From: Planctomycetota bacterium
Lineage (GTDB): Bacteria; Planctomycetota; Phycisphaerae; FEN-1346; JAACEH01
Assembly (NCBI GenBank): GCA_016935955.1
Contig: JAFGPY010000068.1
Coordinates: 1 to 13,098 of the forward strand
Reading direction: 5' to 3'
DNA: 13,098 nucleotides
Numbering within the stretch: the stretch's first letter is position 1; every line of letters begins with the position of its first letter. The notes beneath the pieces are model-generated. The model saw nothing but the letters and a program-made list of their open reading frames with translations, had not been told where the DNA came from and made no database searches. The translations under genes and the position numbers were made by a program. This document shows, in pieces, positions 1 to 6,503 of this stretch.

Positions 1-299
1 TCAAGCTCTCGTTCCCCATGCTCAACAGCGACGGCAACGAACTCGACCCGCGGCACCCGCTGGTCGTCACGCTGGTGCAGTCGCTGGAGGCCTCCGGCGT
101 CGCCCCGACACTCAGCGCCCTGACCGGATCGTGCGACGCCTGGTTCTACGCCAACCAGTTGGAGATTCCGACCGTGGTCTTCGGTCCCGGCGACCTGGGC
201 ACGGCCCACGGCAAGAACGAGCAGGTCGGCCTCAGCGAAATCCTCAAGGCCGCCGAGGTCATCATCCGAACCTTCGACCGCGTGAATGCGGCGAAGTGA
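1..299 (+). CDS. M20-family peptidase/deacylase (ArgE/DapE-like), C-terminal part, 5' truncated
   Basis: The reading frame is open from base 3 at the window edge to a TGA at 297-299, so only the last 98 or so residues are present; the ATG at 18 is internal, not the start. The segment GSCDAWFY, followed by IPTVVFGPGDLGTAHGKNEQV, matches the C-terminal catalytic-domain motif of M20 metallopeptidases such as acetylornithine deacetylase, succinyl-diaminopimelate desuccinylase and carboxypeptidase G2. In these enzymes the His in the AHxxNE motif is a zinc ligand. The family hydrolyses amide bonds of N-acyl amino acids or dipeptides in the cytoplasm using two metal ions. Substrate cannot be told from this fragment. 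The protein ends about 25 residues after the motif with a helix, the usual family ending. The next gene is 227 bp downstream and functionally different, so no operon link is evident. Confidence 0.85.
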   Translation, partial: KLSFPMLNSDGNELDPRHPLVVTLVQSLEASGVAPTLSALTGSCDAWFYANQLEIPTVVFGPGDLGTAHGKNEQVGLSEILKAAEVIIRTFDRVNAAK

Positions 300-352
300 G
301 CAGACCGCGTGGCTGCAAGCAGCCGCCCTACGTGCTGAACGCGGCGAAGTGA
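284..352 (+). repeat. 16-bp direct repeat of the gene's 3' end
   Basis: GAAYGCGGCGAAGTGA occurs at 284-299, where it includes the stop codon of the M20 gene, and again at 337-352. The copies are 53 bp apart and differ at one base. Between them lies the hairpin GGCTGC-AA-GCAGCC at 311-324. This looks like a local duplication or the footprint of a small repeat insertion just behind the stop codon. No function is evident. Confidence 0.5.
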
Positions 353-366
353 AGAGGCTGTTGTAG

Positions 367-386
367 GGGCGGCTCGCGAGCCGCCC
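367..386. repeat. Perfect 20-bp palindrome (REP-like)
   Basis: GGGCGGCTCGCGAGCCGCCC is its own reverse complement and is preceded by TTGTAG. No T-tract follows on either strand, so it is not a classic intrinsic terminator, although the RNA hairpin could protect the 3' end of the upstream mRNA. It resembles the dispersed GC-rich palindromes found between genes in many high-GC genomes. Only one copy is present here, so its repetitive nature is inferred. Confidence 0.5.
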
Positions 387-424
387 GCGATTGACCGAGG
401 GGAAATTCCTTATGGCCGGGGTGC

Positions 425-523
425 CATGGCGGCCGTTGTCCGCCGCCATGCTGACCGAATGGAGCAGCCGATTCGCATGCTTCTTCAAGGAGAAGCATGG
501 CACCTGATGCACAGGAGTGGTGA
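425..523 (+). promoter_or_regulatory. Leader with two hairpins and an 8-codon mini-ORF before the dehydrogenase
   Basis: Two inverted repeats lie ahead of the dehydrogenase. The first is CATGGCGG (425-432) with CCGCCATG (443-450). The second is CATGCTTCT (476-484) with AGAAGCATG (491-499). The loop and descending arm of the second hairpin hold AAGGAG (487-492), and its 3' arm ends in an ATG at 497. That ATG opens an eight-codon frame (MAPDAQEW) that stops at 521-523, three bases before the dehydrogenase ATG. The dehydrogenase's own AGGAG (513-517) lies inside this mini-ORF. Translation of the mini-ORF could therefore affect access to the main ribosome site. The frame is short enough to arise by chance, so the regulatory reading is inference. 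Confidence 0.35.
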
Positions 524-526
524 AAC

Positions 527-1573
527 ATGGCAACCATGAAAGCGCTGGTCAAGACGGCCAAGGGCGTTGGGAACATCGAGCTTCAGGATCGGCCCGTGCC
601 GTCGATCTCCAAGGCTGACGAGGTGCTGATCGAGGTCAAGGCCGCGGGCATCTGCGGAACCGACATCCACATTCTGCACGACAGCTTCCCCTACTGGCCG
701 CCGGTCATCCTGGGCCACGAGTTCGCCGGCCAGGTGATCGAGGCCGGCCCCGAGGTCACGACCGTGAAGGTCGGCGACCGCGTGATCGGCGAGCCGCACA
801 CGAAGGCCTGCGGCAAGTGCTATCTCTGCCGCACCGGCAACCGCCAGATCTGCCCGACCAAGCGCAGCCCGGGTTGGGGCATCGACGGAGCGTTCGCGAA
901 GTACCTGGTGATGCCCGACGTGCTGCTGCACCGCATTCCCGACGCGATGAGCTATGAGGATGCGGCCCTGGTCGAACCGTCGGCCAACGTGGTCCAGGAC
1001 GTGCTGCTGCGGTCGCGCGTCGAGGCCGGCGACGTGGTCGTCGTGCTCGGGCCGGGACCGATCGGCCTCGTGGCGGCGATGTGCGCCCGGGCCGGCGGAG
1101 CCAAGGCCGTGGTCGTCGTCGGCACGAACAAGGACGAGGACCTGCGGCTGCCGACGGCTCGCAAGCTCGGTTTCGAACACGTCGTCAACGTTCAGAAGAC
1201 CGACGTTGCGGCCCTGGTCAACGAACTGTCCGGCGGCCGCGGAGCCGACATGGCCATCGAGGCCAGCGGCGCGGAGCCGGCGATCAACCAGGCCGTGTCG
1301 CTGATCCGCAAGCAGGGCCGCATCTGCGTGATCGGCATGACGGGACGCAAGACGATCAACTTCGGTTGGGATGCGGCCATCTTCAAGGATTGCCGGATCG
1401 ACTTCCACATCTCGACCGGTTACGAGTGCTGGGACCGCACGATCGCCCTGATCGCCTCGGGGCAGATCGACGTCAAGCCGCTCGTGACGCACCGCGAGCC
1501 GCTGGCCAACTGGAAACAGGTTTTCGACGACGTGGAGAACCAGCGCGGCCTGAAGGCCCTGCTGATTCCGTAG
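527..1573 (+). CDS. Zinc-dependent medium-chain alcohol/polyol dehydrogenase
   Basis: This 348-residue cytoplasmic oxidoreductase belongs to the MDR superfamily (sorbitol/L-threonine dehydrogenase-like, usual length 340-350). The N-terminal GroES-like domain carries the catalytic zinc site: Cys43 in GICGTD, His64-Glu65 in GHEFAG, and probably Glu150. Cys95, Cys98, Cys101 and Cys109 form the structural zinc lobe. A Rossmann fold follows with GPGPIG at 175-180. After the second strand the sequence is VVVVGTNKDED, so the acidic residue that usually holds the NAD ribose is missing at the expected place; NADP use is possible but unproven. The start at 527 is chosen over the ATG at 536 because AGGAG at 513-517 sits 9 bases upstream. 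The exact substrate (sugar alcohol, threonine or other secondary alcohol) cannot be read from sequence. A Gfo/Idh oxidoreductase follows on the same strand after 162 bp. Confidence 0.9.
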   Translation: MATMKALVKTAKGVGNIELQDRPVPSISKADEVLIEVKAAGICGTDIHILHDSFPYWPPVILGHEFAGQVIEAGPEVTTVKVGDRVIGEPHTKACGKCYLCRTGNRQICPTKRSPGWGIDGAFAKYLVMPDVLLHRIPDAMSYEDAALVEPSANVVQDVLLRSRVEAGDVVVVLGPGPIGLVAAMCARAGGAKAVVVVGTNKDEDLRLPTARKLGFEHVVNVQKTDVAALVNELSGGRGADMAIEASGAEPAINQAVSLIRKQGRICVIGMTGRKTINFGWDAAIFKDCRIDFHISTGYECWDRTIALIASGQIDVKPLVTHREPLANWKQVFDDVENQRGLKALLIP

Positions 1574-1702
1574 CAGTCCGTTGAAGAAGTCGGAACCCAT
1601 GCAGCACGCCCGCCCTCGGGCGTGGCGTATGGCTGCAAAGGACCGTTCACGCCCGTGTCCCCCGGCCGAGGGCGGCCGGGCTACATTGCCTCAACGGGCT
1701 GT
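1573..1702. repeat. MITE-like or structured intergenic element with inverted ends
   Basis: The ends CAGTCCGTTGA (1574-1584) and TCAACGGGCTG (1691-1701) are inverted repeats over 11 bp, with one position that pairs only as G-U. Inside is the hairpin CACGCCCG/CGGGCGTG (1605-1612 with 1617-1624, 4-base loop). A second copy of CACGCCCG at 1648-1655 could compete for the same partner arm. Another hairpin, CCCGGCC/GGCCGGG, lies at 1661-1667 with 1674-1680. The whole fits a small non-autonomous mobile repeat or a folded RNA leader. No transposase is present. The element begins at the stop of the dehydrogenase gene and ends 33 bp before the next start codon. Confidence 0.45.
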
Positions 1703-1735
1703 CAGCGCGGCATCGGCAAGCGAAGGAGTGCAACC

Positions 1736-2782
1736 ATGGCAGACAAACCGTTGCGTTTCGCCCTGATCGGCACCGGACTGGTGGCCGACTTCCACGCCCG
1801 GGCGATCATCGAGTCGAGCAAGTGCGAACTGGTCGGCGCTACGGACATGAACACCGAGCGGCTGGCAAGGTTCGCCGAGAAGTACGACTGCGAGGCCATC
1901 CCGTCGCTTGAGGCCCTGCTGGCCCGCGACGACATCGACGCCGTGAGCGTCCTGACGCCGAACGCCACGCATTCGGCCCTCGGCGTCCAGGTGGCCAAGG
2001 CCGGCAAGCACTGCCTGGTCGAGAAGCCGCCGGACATGACGCTCGAGAAGGCCGACGCCCTGATTGCGGCCTTCGACGCCTCGGGAACCAAGCTGGCCGT
2101 GTGCCTCAACTGCCGCTTCCGCAAAGCCCTGGAGCCCGTCAAGCAGGCCCTGGCCGAGGGACGGTTCGGCACGCTGCTGGCCTGCGACGTGTACATGAAA
2201 TGGTTCCGCCCGCAGGACTACTATCACCTGGACGCCTGGCGGAGCAGCCGCGAGCACGGGGCCGGCGTGACCGTGCAGCAGGCGTTCCACTACTACGACC
2301 TGGCCCTGTACCTGATGGGCCCGGTGTCGCGGGTCTGGGCGCGGATGGAAAACCTGGCCCACCCGGGCGTGCCGGTCGAAGACACGACCATGGCCATGAT
2401 GGACTTTGCCAACGGGGCGCGGGGCGTGCTGCAGGCTTCGACGGCCATGTATCCCGGCAGCGACCTGCGGATCGAGATCAACGGCTCGAAGGGTACGGCC
2501 GTGATGGTCGGCGAGCGGCTGGCGAGGTTCGAGTTCGAGGACTCACGGCCCGAGGATGCCAAGGCCCTGGAGATCGGGGCCGCCCAGGGACCGACCGGGG
2601 CCGGCGGTGCGGCCGCATTCCAGCACCACGAGCACATGTACCTGATCGAGGATCTGTGCGACGCGATCCGCGAGAACCGCGATCCGCGAATCACCGGCCG
2701 CGAGGGTCGCCGCACGCTTGAGTTGGCGCTGGCCATGTACGACAGTGCCGAGACGGGCAAGTGGATCGAGTTGAAAGGCTGA
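1736..2782 (+). CDS. Gfo/Idh/MocA-family NAD(P)-dependent oxidoreductase
   Basis: This 348-residue enzyme has the two-domain Gfo/Idh/MocA layout. The N-terminal Rossmann fold has GTGLVA at 12-17 and an acidic residue, Asp37, after the second strand, as expected for NAD binding. The family motif EKP follows at 96-98, with the catalytic Lys97. The C-terminal alpha/beta domain carries the signature GVTVQQAFHYYDLALYLMG, with His185 and Asp188 at the usual active-site positions. Relatives oxidise or reduce sugars, inositols and UDP-sugars in the cytoplasm; the exact substrate is not evident. ATG 1736 is preferred over upstream in-frame starts because AAGGAG at 1723-1728 lies 7 bases before it and the Rossmann motif then begins at residue 12. 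Its pairing with the upstream polyol dehydrogenase suggests a shared carbohydrate oxidation route. A strong terminator follows. Confidence 0.9.
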   Translation: MADKPLRFALIGTGLVADFHARAIIESSKCELVGATDMNTERLARFAEKYDCEAIPSLEALLARDDIDAVSVLTPNATHSALGVQVAKAGKHCLVEKPPDMTLEKADALIAAFDASGTKLAVCLNCRFRKALEPVKQALAEGRFGTLLACDVYMKWFRPQDYYHLDAWRSSREHGAGVTVQQAFHYYDLALYLMGPVSRVWARMENLAHPGVPVEDTTMAMMDFANGARGVLQASTAMYPGSDLRIEINGSKGTAVMVGERLARFEFEDSRPEDAKALEIGAAQGPTGAGGAAAFQHHEHMYLIEDLCDAIRENRDPRITGREGRRTLELALAMYDSAETGKWIELKG

Positions 2783-2828
2783 CAATGTAGGGTGACTGCC
2801 AAGCCACCCGATAACAGGAAGTTCTTTG

Positions 2829-2863
2829 CGGGCGCGACTTGTAGTTCGCGCCCGTTTCTTTTT
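2829..2863 (+). terminator. Intrinsic terminator after the Gfo/Idh gene
   Basis: A perfect 9-bp stem, CGGGCGCGA (2829-2837) with TCGCGCCCG (2846-2854), has an 8-base loop and is followed directly by TTTCTTTTT. This is a textbook rho-independent terminator for plus-strand transcription. It lies 47 bp past the stop codon and before the end of the converging regulator gene. Confidence 0.9.
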
Positions 2864-2910
2864 GTGCAATGGACGCACACGACGACTCAAGGCCAGCCAT
2901 GGCACATTGC

Positions 2911-3597
2911 CTACTCTTCCAGCATGGCGGCAAGACGATCGGTGTCGAGAAGGTGGACGGTCTGGCCGCTGGTGGTCAGCAGGCCGCGGTCGTCCATGCG
3001 GGTGAAGGTTCGCGACAGGGTCTCGGGCGTGGTGCCGAGTTGGCGGGCCAGTTCTCCCTTGGGCATGCTCAGCCGGAACTTGCGTCGCTCGTGACGGTCC
3101 GCCTCTTCCAGCAGATAGCGTGCCAAACGTGCCGAGACCTCGCGCAGACTCAGGTCCTCGATCAGGTTGACGAAGTCCTGTAGGCGGCGGCTCATGGAGG
3201 CCAGGACGCGCATGGTCAGTTCAGGATAGCGGCCCAGCAGGTCGACGAATTCCTGCCTTGGCATGAGCAGACATTCGCTGGGTTTCATGGCCACGGCGTG
3301 GGCCGGATAGCGCGCGCCGGCAAACACGGCCGCCTCGGCAAAGGCGTTGGGCGGCGTGACCGTGTGCAGGATCTGTTGGCGTCCGTCGGGCGACGTGCGG
3401 AAGAGCTTGACGGCCCCTTCCACGAGCACGTAGAAACGGTCGGCCCGTTGGCCCTGCAGGAAGAGGGTAGCGTCCCGCGGAAAGTGTTCCCGCCGGGCGA
3501 CCGAGGCCAGTTGCAGAAGGTCCTTCGGCGGCAGACTCTCGAACAGCGACACGCGAGCCAGGTCGGTGGCGCACTGTGGACAATCGATACCCGTCAT
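2911..3597 (-). CDS. Crp/Fnr-family transcriptional regulator
   Basis: This 228-residue protein has an N-terminal cyclic-nucleotide-binding-type beta roll (about 17-120), a long dimerisation helix (about 122-150) and a C-terminal winged helix (about 151-228) with recognition helix TPETLSRTF. Glu192, Ser195 and Arg196 sit where FNR uses Glu, Ser and Arg to read TTGAT half-sites, so an FNR-like operator is likely. The cAMP-pocket arginine/serine pattern is absent; AFAEAAVFAGARYPAHAVA instead resembles the DNR/NnrR branch that responds to nitric oxide or redox signals. Only three cysteines are seen (C6, C9, C109), too few for an FNR-type [4Fe-4S] cluster. ATG 3597 is chosen because AGGGGAGG ends 5 bases upstream and the preceding in-frame extension has no family similarity. 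It is divergent from the zinc-ribbon gene and convergent with the Gfo/Idh gene. Confidence 0.9.
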   Translation of the reverse strand: MTGIDCPQCATDLARVSLFESLPPKDLLQLASVARREHFPRDATLFLQGQRADRFYVLVEGAVKLFRTSPDGRQQILHTVTPPNAFAEAAVFAGARYPAHAVAMKPSECLLMPRQEFVDLLGRYPELTMRVLASMSRRLQDFVNLIEDLSLREVSARLARYLLEEADRHERRKFRLSMPKGELARQLGTTPETLSRTFTRMDDRGLLTTSGQTVHLLDTDRLAAMLEE

Positions 3598-3621
3598 GTT
3601 AGCCTCCCCTCGCTGCCTTTC

Positions 3622-3650
3622 AGTGTACGCACATCGGCGTGCGGAGGAAA
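3622..3650 (-). promoter_or_regulatory. Possible promoter and operator of the Crp/Fnr gene
   Basis: On the minus strand TTTCCT (3650-3645) and TACACT (3627-3622) are spaced 17 bases apart and resemble weak sigma-70 -35 and -10 boxes. A start near 3615 would leave a short leader holding the AGGGGAGG ribosome site. The dyad CGCAC-N6-GTGCG (3628-3643) fills the spacer, a good place for a repressor or autoregulatory site. It is not an FNR-type TTGAT-N4-ATCAA box, so another regulator may bind. Confidence 0.3.
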
Positions 3651-3858
3651 TAGCCGACTGCAGCGAATCCCGAGCGGTCGTGGGGGCAACCGGAAATGGG
3701 GGAAATTTCGACTGCCGATTTTGCCGACATTCTCGTAGAATATGGGGCTGCGATGTGGGACTCGATGGCCGCCACGGCGGAGGGTGCGGCCGGACAGTCG
3801 CGGGCGGCACGACGGAGTGCCCCGACGACGTGAGGATCTGCAACCGGAGCTTTCACGG

Positions 3859-4419
3859 ATGAAGGTTGAGTGCTCGTGTGGACAATCAGTTGAGGTTTCC
3901 GACACCTCGGTCGGCCATGACGTTCATTGCCCCCTTTGCGGCCGCGAGATCGAACTGCCCAAGACCCTGGACGTCATGGGCAATCCCGTGGACGAAGACG
4001 AAGGGGAACTGCTGATCGCCCATGATGCCGCGGATGAGCCCTTGGTGGTGGCCATCGATTCGCCGCCCCGCCCTGTCGCGACGGCAAGGCCTGCCTCCGG
4101 CTCGGCCAACGGCAACGGACGGCCTGCGGGCAAACAGCAGGACATGCTGCCGTTGTTCATTGTGGGCGTGGGCGTGGTGTTGCTGGTGTTCGTGTTGGTG
4201 ATCGTCGTGCTCAACGGCGGCGGGCCGACAAGGGAGTCGCGGGACCCGGACGAGAACTATCGCCAGCAACTCGATGCCACGGCGCGGAAGCAGAAGGTTG
4301 AGACGCCTGAGATGCCGGACACGGGAAGCGGCTCCGGGTTCTTCTCGAACGTCCCCGACGGCCGCACCAGCAAAGACTACGAAGAGGAGAAGCAGCGTCG
4401 GCTCAATGGAGACCCGTAG
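3859..4419 (+). CDS. Zinc-ribbon, single-pass membrane protein of unknown function
   Basis: This 186-residue protein is unrecognised as a whole. Residues 1-35 form a small zinc ribbon with CSC at 5-7 and CPLC at 24-27, giving four cysteine ligands. An acidic, then proline/alanine-rich linker follows (40-95). One strong membrane helix, LPLFIVGVGVVLLVFVLVIV, lies at about 97-116. The hydrophilic tail (120-186) is rich in Glu, Lys and Arg. The ribbon is probably cytoplasmic, with the tail outside the membrane, but topology is not certain. Proteins joining such a ribbon to a membrane helix are common in planctomycetes and usually uncharacterised. ATG 3859 is chosen because the ribbon begins there and GGAG lies 9 bases upstream; the longer upstream frame adds only low-complexity Arg-rich sequence. 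It is transcribed away from the Crp/Fnr gene across a 261-bp gap. Confidence 0.75.
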   Translation: MKVECSCGQSVEVSDTSVGHDVHCPLCGREIELPKTLDVMGNPVDEDEGELLIAHDAADEPLVVAIDSPPRPVATARPASGSANGNGRPAGKQQDMLPLFIVGVGVVLLVFVLVIVVLNGGGPTRESRDPDENYRQQLDATARKQKVETPEMPDTGSGSGFFSNVPDGRTSKDYEEEKQRRLNGDP

Positions 4420-4447
4420 CTGGGATTTGTCATTCGGACACACCGTG

Positions 4448-4490
4448 CGGGGCCGCTTTTTGAGGCGGCCCCGATCATTTGCGCATTTGT
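4448..4490 (+). terminator. Hairpin terminator after the zinc-ribbon gene
   Basis: A perfect 9-bp stem, CGGGGCCGC (4448-4456) with GCGGCCCCG (4465-4473), has an 8-base loop, TTTTTGAG. The downstream tract, ATCATTTGCGCATTTG, is only moderately T-rich, so termination may be incomplete. It separates the zinc-ribbon gene from the glycosyltransferase gene. Confidence 0.6.
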
Positions 4491-4501
4491 CTTCAAAAAG
4501 G

Positions 4502-4532
4502 TTGTAATCGGCAGCCCCGAAGACTCGATATA
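4502..4532 (+). promoter_or_regulatory. Possible promoter of the glycosyltransferase gene
   Basis: TTGTAA (4502-4507) and GATATA (4527-4532) resemble -35 and -10 boxes, but their 19-base spacing is longer than ideal. The position, just past the terminator and about 95 bp before the start codon, is suitable. Support is weak. Confidence 0.2.
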
Positions 4533-4626
4533 GGGTGGTGGTGTCCGGTTCCTCCCGGGGCCGGGCGACCGATGGGCCTGCGCAGTCAGGGGGCGGAAAA
4601 GCCTCACGAAGGAGTTGTCAAGCACC

Positions 4627-6384
4627 ATGAAAACTGTCGTTCACGTGACGCACGAAGCGCTGCAGAAGATCGGCGGCATCGGAGCCGTTCTGCAGGGGCT
4701 GTGCACGTCGAAAGCCTACCTGGAGAGGGTGCAGCGAAACATCCTCATCGGCCCGATGTTCAGCGGCGACAAGGAGACCGCCGACCAGCTCAACCAACAC
4801 GGCGGCGAGGTCTTTTACTGCAGCGGCCTGGGCATCGACACCAACGGCTGGGGACGACACTTCGGTCCGATCGAGCACGAGTTCGGCGTGCGGATCATGT
4901 ACGGCCGTCGGCAATTCCGCGACGGCGGCAACGGCGGCGAGAGCAAGCCCGAGGTGTTGCTGGTGGGCATTGACCACATGCACGCCCATCCCCTGGCGGT
5001 GTTCAAGCTGCGGCTGTACGAGACGTTCGGCATCCGTTCGGACATTTACGATGCCTGGGACTACGAGCAGTACACGCGAATCGCGCTGCCGGCGTACAAG
5101 GCGCTTGCGGCCCTTGGCGCGGACCAGGCCGACGAACCGGCGACGATCATGGCCCACGAGTACATGGGCATGCCGCTGGCCCTGCTGGCGATCCTGGAGA
5201 AGAACCGCCGCTATCGCACACTGTTCTATGCCCACGAGACGGCGACCATCCGCCGCATCGTCGAGAAGCACCTGGGCCACGACACGATGTTCTACAACGT
5301 GCTCCGCCGGGCGGCGGCCGAAGGCAAGTACGTCGAGGACGTCTTCGGCTCGCAGATGTCGTATTTCAAACATCCGCTGGTGGCTTCGGCCTGGCGGTGC
5401 GATGCGGTACTGGCCGTCGGCGACCTGATCGTCGACGAGATGCGGTTCCTTTCGCCGAATTTCAAGGACTGCGACATCCGGCTGGTCTACAACGGCATCC
5501 CATCGCACCAGATCGACATGGCGGAGAAGTTGGCCAGTCGCCGCCGCCTGCAGGACTACGCCGAGAAGCTGACGGGATGGCGGCCGGACGTAATCATGAC
5601 GCACGTGACGCGGCTGACGTTGTCGAAAGGCCTGTGGCGTGACCTGAAAGTCCTCTGGCATCTGGAGCAGAGGATGCGTCAGGCGGGGCGCACGGGCATC
5701 TTCTTCATCCTTTCGACCGAGATCGGCGGCCCGCGGGCGTCTCGCGAGATTCAGCAGATGGAGGCCCAGTACGGCTGGCCGATCGCCCATCGCGAGGGAT
5801 ACCCCGACCTGTCGGGCGGCGAGGCCGAATTCTACACGTCCGTGCAGCGGTTCAACGCTTCGAGCCGCAACATCAAGGTCGTCTTCCTCAACCAGTTCGG
5901 CTGGTCGCGCCAGTGGTGCGGCCTGGCGATGCCCGAGGACATGGGGTTCATGGATATCCGGCACGGCAGCGACCTGGAATTCGGGCAGAGCGTCTACGAG
6001 CCGTTCGGCATCGCCCAACTCGAGCCGCTGGCTTTCGGCGGTCTGTGCGTACCGACGGACATCTGCGGCTGCGCGGGCTTCCTGCGTCGCGTGGGAGGCG
6101 ACGGCGACACGGCCAATGCCGTGCTGGCCGATTACACGCACTTGCAGACCGAGCCCAAGACGATCGAAGAGATGCTTCAGATCGGCGTCGTGGAGCGCGG
6201 CCGCATCGAGGAAATCGAGGCCGCACGCGTGGCCGAGGAAGTCTTCCGCAAACTCCCGGCCGACGAGGGCCAGATGCAACAGATGCTGGAATCGGGGTAC
6301 GACCTGGCCCGTCACATGGGCTGGGACAGCGTGGCTTCGCAATTCGTCCTGCCGGCCATGGCCGACACCGACGCACGGCCGTGA
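4627..6384 (+). CDS. GT-B glycosyltransferase, glycogen-synthase-like (GT4/GT5 type)
   Basis: This 585-residue cytoplasmic enzyme should transfer a sugar from a nucleotide donor. The N-terminus, MKTVVHVTHEALQKIGGIGA, carries the Lys-x-Gly-Gly-x-Gly-type loop (GGIG at 16-19) that glycogen and starch synthases use to hold the donor phosphates. Near the C-terminus, YEPFGIAQLEPLAFGG contains the E-x7-E motif of retaining GT-B enzymes (Glu458 and Glu466). A second-domain start, THVTRLTLSKGLWRD, is also typical. At 585 residues it is longer than most GT5 glycogen synthases (about 480), with extra sequence in the middle, so the acceptor may not be glycogen. ATG 4627 is chosen over TTG 4615: the GAAGGAG at 4608-4614 would touch the TTG but lies 12 bases from the ATG, and family homology begins at MKTVV. 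It stands alone, ending 119 bp from the convergent PBP2 gene, so context does not reveal the product. Confidence 0.8.
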   Translation: MKTVVHVTHEALQKIGGIGAVLQGLCTSKAYLERVQRNILIGPMFSGDKETADQLNQHGGEVFYCSGLGIDTNGWGRHFGPIEHEFGVRIMYGRRQFRDGGNGGESKPEVLLVGIDHMHAHPLAVFKLRLYETFGIRSDIYDAWDYEQYTRIALPAYKALAALGADQADEPATIMAHEYMGMPLALLAILEKNRRYRTLFYAHETATIRRIVEKHLGHDTMFYNVLRRAAAEGKYVEDVFGSQMSYFKHPLVASAWRCDAVLAVGDLIVDEMRFLSPNFKDCDIRLVYNGIPSHQIDMAEKLASRRRLQDYAEKLTGWRPDVIMTHVTRLTLSKGLWRDLKVLWHLEQRMRQAGRTGIFFILSTEIGGPRASREIQQMEAQYGWPIAHREGYPDLSGGEAEFYTSVQRFNASSRNIKVVFLNQFGWSRQWCGLAMPEDMGFMDIRHGSDLEFGQSVYEPFGIAQLEPLAFGGLCVPTDICGCAGFLRRVGGDGDTANAVLADYTHLQTEPKTIEEMLQIGVVERGRIEEIEAARVAEEVFRKLPADEGQMQQMLESGYDLARHMGWDSVASQFVLPAMADTDARP

Positions 6385-6503
6385 CACGCGTCATCCGGAA
6401 AGACCTGAGGACGGCTGGCAAATCGCCTTTGAATGCGCCGCGCGACCCATTGCTGCAGGCAACGGCCCCATGGCACTCAACGCCCAATGTCTGATAACGT
6501 GAT

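Noticed and set aside
485..1600. A 371-codon minus-strand frame over the dehydrogenase
   Set aside because: Shadow frame of a well-supported MDR gene; no domain pattern.
3598..3843. An 82-residue N-terminal extension of the Crp/Fnr regulator
   Set aside because: Low-complexity Pro/Arg/Ser sequence, no homology pattern, and a strong AGGGGAGG directly before ATG 3597.
4618..6387. A 589-codon open frame on the minus strand, fully antisense to the glycosyltransferase
   Set aside because: It mirrors the real gene codon for codon, a usual effect of high GC at third positions. Its translation is rich in Arg, His, Val and Ala without domain motifs, while the plus-strand frame has clear family motifs and a ribosome site.
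6385..6503. Search for a bidirectional terminator between the convergent glycosyltransferase and PBP2 genes
   Set aside because: I found no GC-rich stem with a T-tract on either strand.
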